Made by a program: the position numbers and the translations under genes
Origin: DASPXY01 sp038227745
GTDB taxonomy: Bacteria > Planctomycetota > Planctomycetia > Gemmatales > Gemmataceae
Reading direction: 5' to 3'
Assembly: GCA_038227745.1 (NCBI GenBank)
Contig: JBBRPS010000653.1
Location: forward strand, 1-5,987
DNA: 5,987 bases
The notes under the pieces: generated by a model
Database searches by the model: none
The model's input: the letters and a program-made list of their open reading frames with translations, nothing else
Told to the model about the DNA's origin: nothing
In this document: positions 1-5,565 of the stretch, piece after piece
How the letters are laid out: every line of letters starts with the position of its first letter
Position numbering within the stretch: the stretch's first letter is position 1

Positions 1-633
1 GACCCCGAGAGCGACGCCGACCTGGCCGTCCTCGGCGACGCCCTCCAGGAGCACGGCGTCACCCGCGTTGTGATCCGCTACGAGGGCAGCGGCGACTCCG
101 GCAGCGTCGGCGACGTCGAGATGGACCCGGTGGACGCCACCCCACCCCGCTGGGTCGCGGACCGGCTGGGGGACGTGGCCGAGGGCTACTGCCCGCCTGG
201 CTACGAGAACAACGAGGGCGGCTACGGCACCCTCACCGTCTACCCCGCCCTCGGCCTGGCCGAACGGGTCCACCACGACCGCTACGAGGACACGGAGGCC
301 ATGGGCGTCCAACCGGCGACCTTGCCCGAGGAACTGCGCCGGCAGCTGACCGCGCTGGGCGTCCGCCGTGTCGCGGCCCACTTCGATGGCTGCGGCGACT
401 CTGGGCAGTTCGACGACGTCACCGTCACGCCGGGCGGCGGCGAACTCGATCCCGGGGTGTGGGACGAGTTGGAGGACTTCTTGCTCGAACAGTTGCCCGG
501 GGGCTGGGAGATCAACGAGGGGAGCTTCGGCATGTTCCGCGTGGCCGTCAGGACCGGGCGGGTCACCGCCGAGGCTTACGGCCGCGTCGAGCAGGACGGG
601 GACGCCCAGGTCACCCGCTGGAAATGGAGGTAG
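1..633 (+). CDS. Tandem DUF6878-like domain protein, 5'-truncated by window edge
   Basis: The frame is open from base 1 to a TAG at 631-633, giving 210 visible residues; the true start lies outside the window, so the internal GTG/ATG codons near 70 and 121 are not credible starts. The visible part is two copies of one domain. Copy 1 spans about residues 9-96 and copy 2 about 111-197. Each has a 'G-x-GDSG' motif (GSGDSG 29-34; GCGDSG 130-135) followed about 35-40 residues later by a 'GYENNEGGYG'/'GWEINEGSFG' motif (67-76 and 168-177) and a short beta-rich tail. These motif pairs resemble my recollection of the DUF6878 family, usually a single-domain protein of unknown function, often found on plasmids and phages. 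It is soluble, acidic and without a signal peptide or membrane segment. It ends 50 nt before the HNH gene on the same strand. The family name is recalled; the duplication is directly visible. Confidence 0.8.
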   Translation, partial: DPESDADLAVLGDALQEHGVTRVVIRYEGSGDSGSVGDVEMDPVDATPPRWVADRLGDVAEGYCPPGYENNEGGYGTLTVYPALGLAERVHHDRYEDTEAMGVQPATLPEELRRQLTALGVRRVAAHFDGCGDSGQFDDVTVTPGGGELDPGVWDELEDFLLEQLPGGWEINEGSFGMFRVAVRTGRVTAEAYGRVEQDGDAQVTRWKWR

Positions 634-670
634 CCGCGGTACGACACGCGGTCGAGTCATCGCCCGTCGA

Positions 671-677
671 AAGGAGG
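671..677 (+). promoter_or_regulatory. Shine-Dalgarno of the HNH gene
   Basis: AAGGAGG is a near-perfect anti-16S match placed 6 nt before the ATG at 684. It fixes the start of the HNH gene and argues against the longer in-frame extension that begins at 459 and overlaps the upstream gene. Confidence 0.8.
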
Positions 678-683
678 CGGCGC

Positions 684-1073
684 ATGCCACGGGGTGTGTT
701 TCCCAGGCGGTATCGGCCTGTCCGGGTGCGACTTCTGGAGAAAGTGCGGATGCCGCCCGATCCGGGGGCGTGTTGGGGCTGGAAAGGTGCGGTCGGCGGG
801 CGCGGCTATGCCCGCCTCTGGGACGGTCACAAAGCTCAATATGCGCACATCGTCTCCTACCAGTTGTTCATCGGGCGGCTCGCGCCGGGCGAGTTGGTGC
901 GGCACACCTGCAACCACCGTCGGTGCGTCAACCCGCGGCACCTCGTCAAAGGCAACAATGCCGACAACTCAGCAGACATGGTCCAAAGTGGCCGATCCCG
1001 CATCCTCTCGCGGCAATCGACCAGTCGGGGCTCGTACTCGTCGGCGGAGAAAAGGTGTCGGGAACCGGGGTGA
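684..1073 (+). CDS. HNH endonuclease (HNH_3-like), C-terminus possibly altered
   Basis: A 129-aa protein. Residues 55-60 (HIVSYQ) followed by LF-x-G and then residues 74-87 (H-x-C-N-x3-C-V-N-P-x-H-L) form the core of the zinc-finger-like HNH_3 family typical of free-standing homing or phage endonucleases, which cut DNA using a beta-beta-alpha metal fold. Likely catalytic or metal-binding residues are H74, C76, C81, N83 and H86. The N-terminus has the usual 'C-W-x-W-x-G' element (C30, W31, W33, G35). After 'NNADNSADMV' (91-100) relatives, as I remember them, often continue into a further DNA-binding tail; here the frame ends in a short low-similarity tail whose last codons overlap the repeat motif at 1050-1066, so the tail may have been replaced. 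The start is set by the strong ribosome binding site. Sits 50 nt after the DUF6878-like gene; no intron or recombinase is visible. The HNH call is firm, while the biological role (homing, phage, domesticated) is unknown. Confidence 0.85.
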   Translation: MPRGVFPRRYRPVRVRLLEKVRMPPDPGACWGWKGAVGGRGYARLWDGHKAQYAHIVSYQLFIGRLAPGELVRHTCNHRRCVNPRHLVKGNNADNSADMVQSGRSRILSRQSTSRGSYSSAEKRCREPG

Positions 1074-1088
1074 AAAGGGGACGCATCC
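1050..1088 (+). repeat. Paired AAAAGG-type extragenic motif (REP/RAYT-like)
   Basis: Two similar blocks stand 6 nt apart: 1050-1066 (AAAAGGTGTCGGGAACC) and 1073-1088 (AAAAGGGGACGCATCC). They share the AAAAGG start and the G-x-C core. I recall motifs of this kind as frequent extragenic repeats near REP-associated tyrosine transposases in several phyla including planctomycetes, but cannot search to confirm. The first block encodes the last residues of the HNH protein; the second leads directly into the left arm of the inverted-repeat element beginning at 1087. Confidence 0.45.
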
Positions 1089-1250
1089 TATGCCGTTGAA
1101 GTTTTCAGGCAGATTCGGCCATAAGTGCCTTCCGGACAGCCGGTTAGCTGCTGTGGTCGCTCGTGCGGACTCAGGACGCGAAAACCCTCGATTTCTCGGC
1201 GTTTTTCGCTATCCGCGACTCTGGGTCGAGGAAAAGTGCAACGGCATAGG
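1087..1250. repeat. 164-bp inverted-repeat element (MITE/REP-like) between convergent genes
   Basis: The left arm 1087-1106 (CCTATGCCGTTGAAGTTTTC) and the right arm 1231-1250, read on the other strand (CCTATGCCGTTGCACTTTTC), match at 18 of 20 positions. Inside is a second inverted repeat, GCGAAAA/TTTTCGC at 1178-1209. No protein motif is recognisable in the interior. The element begins 13 nt after the HNH stop and ends 34 nt before the stop of the DUF1559 gene, filling most of the gap. It could be a small non-autonomous transposable element, the scar of a larger one, or a bidirectional terminator that happens to be palindromic. The arms are seen directly; mobility is inferred. Confidence 0.6.
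1178..1209. terminator. Possible bidirectional terminator hairpin
   Basis: GCGAAAA (1178-1184) pairs with TTTTCGC (1203-1209), with one extra T next to the stem, around an 18-base loop. It lies between the convergent HNH gene and the minus-strand cluster, where a terminator serving both would be expected. The long loop and the lack of a clean trailing U-run make this weak; it may only be the inner structure of the inverted-repeat element. Confidence 0.25.
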
Positions 1251-1284
1251 GACACAGCTCATTTCCAAGACGGGATGCACTCCC

Positions 1285-2175
1285 TCAATCCGGGACAACG
1301 AGCGACTCGCCTCCCTGCCGGCTGGCGAGGGCGGGCAGGAGGGGTTCGACGTCGTAGCGGAGGTAGCGAACGCTTCCATCGGCGAAGAGGAAGTATGCGC
1401 CGCCGCTGTGCGGACTCCAGAAATGATACATGGAACACAGGTCGTTGATGCTACCGGGGCCGTAGCTGTAGTCTCCTGGCGGGCAGGAGCCCGCCGTTAC
1501 GCGCAAGAGGTTCTTTTCGCGAACCCCCAGGACCATCTCGCACGACCCAGTAAAGCGCTGGCCGGCGCCGGCGTACCACCAGCCGAACTGGAAGTCCGGG
1601 CTAGGAGGCCGTTCGCCGACGAGGAGCGTGTTGCTGGTCCCGTCCGTAACATCCACGATGCGGACCCGGGAGTCACGGAAGAGGATGCCGTCGAGCGTCT
1701 CAACGTTCTGGCCTTCAACGCCGAGGTAGCTCGTGAGGGCAATGGCAACCCTCTCACGCTGCGCAACCTGCTGCTGGAAACCGCGACCGTCTGCGGGACA
1801 GACGAATAGCGGGATGACGGTGGACAGGCCGATATGCGGTGGATTGTTGATCGGCTTACGGGTTTGCCGGTAGGCCGCCTGCGTCGCCTTCCACAAGGCC
1901 TGCTGTTCGATGTACGGCAGAATCTGGGTCAGCCAGCTGGCCATGCGCTGCGGATCCTTCCCGTTCTGCCAGCGCATACCAACCGGGAAGACCTTTTGGC
2001 TGTCGTGGTGCTGTTGAATGGCCAGGCCGATCTGGTGCAGGTTATTGGAGCACTGCGTCCGCGCCGCGGCGTCTCGCGCCCGCTGCACGGCGGGGAGAAG
2101 GAGCGCCAGGAGGGCGGAGATGATGGAAATCACGACCAGGCCTTCGATCAGCGTAAAGCCGGAGCGAGTTTTCAT
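1285..2175 (-). CDS. DUF1559 (H-X9-DG) prepilin-like protein
   Basis: A 296-aa protein with a type IV prepilin N-terminus: short basic leader MKTRSG, cleavage expected after G6, then mature F7-TLIE with the conserved glutamate at position +5 (E11) and a hydrophobic helix to about residue 30. Then come 'LLPAVQRARDAAAR' (26-39) and 'CSNNLHQIGLA' (42-52), which are diagnostic of planctomycete DUF1559 proteins. Further on are C126-P, 'VTDGTSNTLLVGER' (176-189), and H256-x9-DG (HSGGAYFLFADG, 256-267), the C-terminal signature of the family. Full length for the family. An oddity is FTLIE-GLVVI in place of the usual FTLIE-LLVVI. Known biology: members carry pseudopilin-type leaders and are massively amplified in planctomycetes, but their exact role is unknown; processing by a prepilin peptidase and assembly at the cell envelope are inferred. 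It is the last gene of the minus-strand cluster, starting 12 nt after the stop of the DUF1573-like gene, with only a weak GGGGTGG ribosome binding site, consistent with translational coupling. Confidence 0.93.
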   Translation of the reverse strand: MKTRSGFTLIEGLVVISIISALLALLLPAVQRARDAAARTQCSNNLHQIGLAIQQHHDSQKVFPVGMRWQNGKDPQRMASWLTQILPYIEQQALWKATQAAYRQTRKPINNPPHIGLSTVIPLFVCPADGRGFQQQVAQRERVAIALTSYLGVEGQNVETLDGILFRDSRVRIVDVTDGTSNTLLVGERPPSPDFQFGWWYAGAGQRFTGSCEMVLGVREKNLLRVTAGSCPPGDYSYGPGSINDLCSMYHFWSPHSGGAYFLFADGSVRYLRYDVEPLLPALASRQGGESLVVPD

Positions 2176-2187
2176 GGGTCCACCCCA

Positions 2188-2670
2188 TCATCGGTGGTCT
2201 GCGGCGCCTGCCGGTTGGAAACCGCGCCCGCGGATACTGATCGGCAGGACGCGAGTCACTAAGGCATCTACGACCCGTAGTCCGAACGTCTCTTCAAATG
2301 GTACGGGGCGGTTAAACTTCAGCGTCAGCTGCACAACCGCGCTCCCGTAGGCGGGCACGGTGAGAGGCCACTCCTGCTTCCCCTCGAAGCACCACGCAGG
2401 GCCACAGCCGACCTCGCCGGTGAGGCCATGCACATAGAGGGGTCGCTCGTAGGTATTATGGATGCGGAATTCCAGACAACGCTCCTCGCCGACGGGGATG
2501 GCTCCGATGTCTCGTTCCGGCTGTTCCAAGCTGAGATAAGTGGGCGACTCCGAGGTGTCGCCGAGATAGGTCCAGACCCCGAGGCCGATCGCCACCAGCG
2601 CGGCGAGTCCGAGGAGCATGGAGAGCCAGTGAAAGACCGGGTATTGCCAGGCTTCGGTCGGTCGGAACAT
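2188..2670 (-). CDS. Single-pass DUF1573-like envelope protein
   Basis: A 160-aa protein with one N-terminal membrane segment (about residues 14-36, LSMLLGLAALVAIGLGVW core), after which the chain should face the periplasm. Residues 46-150 look like an Ig/ASPM-like beta sandwich of the DUF1573 kind: 'DIGAIPVGEE' (54-63), 'FRIHNTYERPLYVHGL' (68-83), a cysteine pair C89/C94, 'VPAYGSAVVQLTLKF' (105-119) and a closing 'ISIRGRG' (144-150). The family usually has a C-G-C or C-x-C at the position of the pair; here it is C-x4-C. DUF1573 function is not known. The gene starts 19 nt after the stop of the anchored-protein gene and ends 12 nt before the DUF1559 gene, so it is very probably co-transcribed with both. 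The ribosome binding site is weak (GGGGCG). The fold assignment is by pattern, not by alignment. Confidence 0.75.
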   Translation of the reverse strand: MFRPTEAWQYPVFHWLSMLLGLAALVAIGLGVWTYLGDTSESPTYLSLEQPERDIGAIPVGEERCLEFRIHNTYERPLYVHGLTGEVGCGPAWCFEGKQEWPLTVPAYGSAVVQLTLKFNRPVPFEETFGLRVVDALVTRVLPISIRGRGFQPAGAADHR

Positions 2671-2689
2671 GAGGGTCGCCCCGGAATGG

Positions 2690-3733
2690 TCAGTTTGCGC
2701 CCTGCGCCACCTTCCGGCGGCGGACCAAGTAGCGGAAAGTTAGCGCCAGCCCCAGGGCCGCCACCGCCGCCGCTGCGAACCAGAGGTAGGAGCGCGGCGC
2801 GCGCTGGCGTGGGAGGCCGGCTGGTTCCCGCAGGCCGAATGCCGACAACGTGAATTCATCATCCTGAAGGTCGGGGACTTCTCGGAGATCGTAGTCGTAT
2901 ACCACTTCGCGATAAACGAAGAGCTTAGCGCGGGGTTTATTGACGGCGTGTTTATGAGTGAAGCGGTTGGGGATGGGCAATCCCTCGGCCCCTATCGTCA
3001 CTTCGGTGACACACCGGACCGATGAAAACATGCCCTCTCGTTCCGCGTACTGCAGCTCGTATTCGAGAGGATACCAGAAATGTTCGGGGTCTAGAAGCAT
3101 CCATCCGGGCGTTAGGTACGTGGCCTTGAAGATCTTCTCGGAGTGCTTGAACTCTACTCGCAGGAACGTGCGGCCGTCTCGGTCGGTCTCAGTCACCTTG
3201 GTGATGAAGCCTGGCTTTTTCAGCAACTCCGGCAGCGGCACCTGGGAGAAAGGTGTTGTGAACAGGAATTGAGGTCCGATCTCTTCCAGGACCAATTTCC
3301 GCAAGGGGATGGGCCTCTGCGTGAGGATCTTTTCCGAGTTCAGGTCGAAGCCGGCCAGCACCCAATCTCGATTCGGATCTTTGCGGTTGAGCTTGAAGGC
3401 GTACTTGGAGTTGCTGGCTATCACTTCGTTGAAATAGCGAGTCTTACCCTTACTCTCCCCCCTGAACTCGTTGACGGTGACAACCGAAGTCCCATTCTGC
3501 TTGAACTCCTTCTCCCATTTCATCTCATCAATGATCTTTCCGAGCTCGCACACGGTGATCCGGGCAGTCATTTTCCCCTGCAGCCGCCTGGAGAGTAATT
3601 GGTATTCCTTCCACTTGGCCGATGGCTCGCCGACCAAGCGAGCCTTCCAGGCTTCCGCCTGCTGTCCGGCTGCAGGTGCCAACCAAACGCAGCAGAGGCC
3701 AAGAACCCCGGTTGCAACCCCCAGTCGGCTCAT
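2690..3733 (-). CDS. Secreted, C-terminally membrane-anchored protein of unknown function
   Basis: A 347-aa protein when started at the ATG at 3733, chosen because it gives a clean signal peptide (R3, hydrophobic VATGVLGLCCVWLA, cleavage near A20-AAG-Q24) and has AGGA 7 nt upstream. The mature part (about 25-300) is beta-rich and charged, rich in aromatic and alternating hydrophobic residues (for example 'YPLEYELQYAEREG' 221-234 and 'VYDYDLREVPDLQDDEF' 278-294), resembling uncharacterised planctomycete lipoprotein-carrier-like beta proteins, although I cannot name a family. A proline- and arginine-containing linker leads to a membrane helix at 316-336 followed by RRRK, a stop-transfer signal. 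The body is thus predicted outside the cytoplasmic membrane with a short inner tail. It ends 19 nt before the DUF1573-like gene. The frame stays open upstream to an ATG at 3928 (65 extra codons), but that stretch crosses a palindromic repeat and would bury the signal peptide, so I do not accept it. Confidence 0.75.
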   Translation of the reverse strand: MSRLGVATGVLGLCCVWLAPAAGQQAEAWKARLVGEPSAKWKEYQLLSRRLQGKMTARITVCELGKIIDEMKWEKEFKQNGTSVVTVNEFRGESKGKTRYFNEVIASNSKYAFKLNRKDPNRDWVLAGFDLNSEKILTQRPIPLRKLVLEEIGPQFLFTTPFSQVPLPELLKKPGFITKVTETDRDGRTFLRVEFKHSEKIFKATYLTPGWMLLDPEHFWYPLEYELQYAEREGMFSSVRCVTEVTIGAEGLPIPNRFTHKHAVNKPRAKLFVYREVVYDYDLREVPDLQDDEFTLSAFGLREPAGLPRQRAPRSYLWFAAAAVAALGLALTFRYLVRRRKVAQGAN

Positions 3734-3740
3734 GTTGAGA

Positions 3741-3744
3741 TCCT
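3741..3744 (-). promoter_or_regulatory. Ribosome binding site supporting the 3733 start
   Basis: AGGA on the minus strand lies 7 nt before the ATG at 3733. Together with the signal peptide it favours this start over the ATG at 3928, which itself has GAGG only 4 nt upstream. Confidence 0.5.
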
Positions 3745-3770
3745 GATTATGAGGCCCGGAAAAGAAGGTC

Positions 3771-3817
3771 AGCGAGCCGCAAGGCTTGTCCCGGCGGGAT
3801 AAACCCGCCGGCTCGCT
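3771..3817. repeat. REP-like palindromic element
   Basis: Outer arms AGCGAGCC (3771-3778) and GGCTCGCT (3810-3817) are perfect inverted repeats. Within them CCGGCGGG-ATAAA-CCCGCCGG (3791-3811) forms an 8-bp GC-only hairpin with a 5-nt loop, and CAAG/CTTG (3780-3788) can form a small second one. The outer arm shares two bases with the inner hairpin, so the two folds compete at their edge. I recall similar 'gcgagccg...cggcgggtttatcccgccgg' units as common dispersed repeats in planctomycete genomes, unverified here. In the transcript it would sit 38 nt upstream of the anchored-protein start, where it could slow, process or protect the mRNA. Confidence 0.7.
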
Positions 3818-3924
3818 CATCTCTTCCAATGCCTCTAAATAACGCATCTGGTCCACGCCGTTCGGGATCGAGACGCCATGAAAAGCAAGTCGAATCTTGG
3901 AACCATCGCCCTGGGACTTCATTC

Positions 3925-4140
3925 TCATGGCGCCTCTGAGGTAGGCGTCGCCTGGAGAGCCTGCATGGCCCTTCCGTGGACAACGTCCTCCCCCTGTGGT
4001 TGACGCATGACCGGCTTTTCTGGAGGAGGCGCCATCATCGAGAATGCATACGTCTTATCAGAGGTTACCAGGTAACGCGAGCCACACCTTGACAGCGTAG
4101 CGACAGCCACGGCGGCCCATGTTGCCTGGTGTAGAATCAT
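3925..4140 (-). CDS. Possible small protein, 71 aa, unrecognised
   Basis: Its ATG at 4140 overlaps the TGA of the cysteine-rich gene as ATGA, and its own TGA overlaps an ATG at 3928 in the same way. Such back-to-back overlaps are typical of coupled operon genes. The protein has a moderately hydrophobic start (TWAAVAVATL, 7-16), one cysteine (C19), and a proline-, glutamine- and alanine-rich second half with no recognisable motif. No good ribosome binding site is present apart from the possible coupling. It may equally be a chance frame in the 400-nt stretch between the two convincing genes, which otherwise holds only the REP-like palindrome and the in-frame upstream extension of the anchored-protein gene. 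Confidence 0.3.
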   Translation of the reverse strand: MILHQATWAAVAVATLSRCGSRYLVTSDKTYAFSMMAPPPEKPVMRQPQGEDVVHGRAMQALQATPTSEAP

Positions 4141-4571
4141 ATGCCGTTACCGTCCTGATCCCAGCAGCCGCACATGATCATCGCTGCGGCTGAGGGACCG
4201 CAACCACAGCCCAGGTTGATGCATTGCGTGCCGGTACAGGTGCCGTCACACCCCGTTCCACTCTTATTCAAGTTGCAGTCCCTGGTGCATACGCTCGGAC
4301 AGCTCGACAATGCAACTGAGGTGCAAGTCGCCATGCAGCTCTTGTAGTCATCCGTCCCATACCCATACTGGGCAATACAGTCTCCCGAGCAGCAAGAATT
4401 CATGCAACTGTCGAAGTAGGTGCCCGTGTAGCCGGAACACTTATCCACGGCGCAGTCGGTACCATAGTCCGCCCTCCCGGCTCCATCGGGCGCGGTGAAC
4501 GCCGTGACGCCCAACAGGGCAATCGCGAGCCAACCGAAGAACCTCCCACACCATTCGGACAGACGAGTCAT
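4137..4571 (-). CDS. Secreted cysteine-rich protein with repeated C-X3-C motifs
   Basis: A 144-aa protein starting at an ATG 5 nt after a GGAGG site. A signal peptide is evident: R3, R10, hydrophobic core WLAIALLGVTAFTA (14-27), cleavage probably near residues 27-34. The mature part of about 110 residues has 18 cysteines (40, 45, 56, 60, 61, 65, 79, 83, 91, 95, 99, 108, 112, 117, 122, 124, 134, 136), an even number suited to nine disulfides. They fall into repeated C-x3-C pairs, and two segments look like copies of a helical-hairpin unit ending in 'YFDSCMNSC' (52-60) and 'DYKSCMATC' (75-83). The tail is glycine-rich and ends in 'DQDGNG' (138-143), like half an EF-hand or dockerin calcium loop cut short. 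I do not recognise a named family. A small structural, toxin-like or metal-binding role is possible. It lies 89 nt downstream of the MauE-like gene, whose relatives help form disulfides. Confidence 0.8.
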   Translation of the reverse strand: MTRLSEWCGRFFGWLAIALLGVTAFTAPDGAGRADYGTDCAVDKCSGYTGTYFDSCMNSCCSGDCIAQYGYGTDDYKSCMATCTSVALSSCPSVCTRDCNLNKSGTGCDGTCTGTQCINLGCGCGPSAAAMIMCGCWDQDGNGI

Positions 4572-4575
4572 GGCA

Positions 4576-4581
4576 CCCTCC
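4576..4581 (-). promoter_or_regulatory. Ribosome binding site of the cysteine-rich gene
   Basis: GGAGGG on the minus strand, with the GGAGG core 5 nt before the ATG at 4571. It is the strongest such site in the minus-strand cluster and suggests high translation of the secreted protein. I found no convincing separate promoter in the 89-nt gap from 4572 to 4660. Confidence 0.65.
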
Positions 4582-4660
4582 GTTGTTGAGACACCGCCCT
4601 ATTGGGGATAACCCTGAATCACCAGCCCACTGCTCGCTCAAGCGCGGCACCCACCTCGCG

Positions 4661-5524
4661 TCATTTGCCCGTGACTCCGTCAGCGCCCGGCCGGGGTAGA
4701 TTGCGTCCCGTCAGACGGAATCGAAGTGACGGGGACTGCCCATCCGCGGTCAGCAAGTTAGCCGTCCGCGTGAAGATGCCAGGGACGCCAGCCAGGCGCA
4801 CCCTCACGGAAATTGGTCGCGACTCCCCGGCGGGGACCGTGATAGGCAGATCATTCGTGACAACACAGGCACAGTCGGAAGTGCCGCCGATAATTCGGAC
4901 GGGGGTGTCGGTGTAGTTTGCGACAGTAATATGGCTTTCGCGATTCTCCCCCAGCATCCCTTCTCCCACGTCAACGAGACTGGGTATGACCGCAAGGCGC
5001 TCGCCACGGAAAAAGGCGGTTGCTGCGCCCAGTGACCCGAAGTGGTAGGAAGCAAGTCCGAGAAGAACCCCAAAGACAACCGCGCCCCCGACCAGCCACC
5101 CACAAAGAGCGCCCAGTGGGCGTAGGACCATCGTCTTTGGCTCTTCCCAAAGGGATTGCAAGTTCGGACGTCCGAACCCGAGGCACACCAGCACGATTAT
5201 ATCGATCCCGAATGCGTACCAAGGACTTACCGGCAACCGGCCGAAGCAGCCACAAGATGCCCGGCCAACCATGCCCTGATAGAAGCTTACCGCGGCAAAA
5301 AGCGAGAACGTCACGGTCGCGAGGAGCCAGGCGAAAGTAGGCGCCCTGCCCGAGACCAACCAGACCCCGAGTACAACCTCGGCCTGAATGACGATCACCT
5401 GGAACCACGGCGCCGAAAACCACCCCATCGGGCTGACCGGCGTGAGGGCCAAGCCGTGGAATTTCAGCGCGGCCGCAACGAGGAGCAGCAGCCCCAAGGC
5501 GCGAGGAATCAGTTTGCGGATCAT
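4661..5524 (-). CDS. MauE/DoxX-like membrane protein fused to a DUF1573-like domain
   Basis: A 287-aa protein. The N-terminal half has four hydrophobic helices (about 8-26, 41-58, 63-83, 103-119) with 'SCGCFGRLPVSPW' (90-102) before the fourth; this C-x-C-FG motif is typical of the MauE branch of the DoxX-like superfamily, where the cysteines (C91, C93) are thought to act in thiol chemistry. A fifth helix (137-161) leads to an external domain (about 177-273) with DUF1573 features: 'DVGEGMLGE' (185-193), 'VANYTDTPVRI' (201-211), the C-x-C pair C218/C220 and 'VPAGESRPISVRV' (230-242). MauE in methylotrophs is required to make the disulfide-rich methylamine dehydrogenase subunit. Here no mau dehydrogenase gene is visible, so the symbol mauE is not applied. 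It is the first gene of the minus-strand cluster, with the candidate promoter about 40-70 nt upstream. Its two cysteine pairs suggest a thiol relay across the membrane, as an inference. Confidence 0.87.
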   Translation of the reverse strand: MIRKLIPRALGLLLLVAAALKFHGLALTPVSPMGWFSAPWFQVIVIQAEVVLGVWLVSGRAPTFAWLLATVTFSLFAAVSFYQGMVGRASCGCFGRLPVSPWYAFGIDIIVLVCLGFGRPNLQSLWEEPKTMVLRPLGALCGWLVGGAVVFGVLLGLASYHFGSLGAATAFFRGERLAVIPSLVDVGEGMLGENRESHITVANYTDTPVRIIGGTSDCACVVTNDLPITVPAGESRPISVRVRLAGVPGIFTRTANLLTADGQSPSLRFRLTGRNLPRPGADGVTGK

Positions 5525-5565
5525 GAAGCACCCGCTCGGGAAAAGTCAAGCGGAACCGTGTATTG

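Noticed and set aside
459..683. Upstream extension of the HNH frame
   Set aside because: It overlaps the DUF6878-like gene in another frame, and the AAGGAGG site at 671-677 clearly serves the ATG at 684.
1074..1284. tRNA gene or phage attachment site
   Set aside because: I looked for a cloverleaf around GGGTCGAG at 1223-1230 but found no acceptor stem or T-loop consensus, and no second copy of a core sequence in the window.
694..1809. Long plus-strand open frame of 371 codons
   Set aside because: It runs through the HNH gene in another frame and then antisense across the DUF1559 gene. The translation has no domain character, while the minus strand has clear family motifs.
1834..2262. Plus-strand open frame of 142 codons
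   Set aside because: It is the mirror of the conserved DUF1559 N-terminus. This antisense frame is a well-known false call opposite such genes in GC-rich planctomycetes.
3734..3928. 65-codon N-terminal extension of the anchored-protein gene
   Set aside because: It would place a signal peptide in the middle of the protein and is partly encoded by a palindromic repeat. The ATG at 3733 has its own ribosome binding site.
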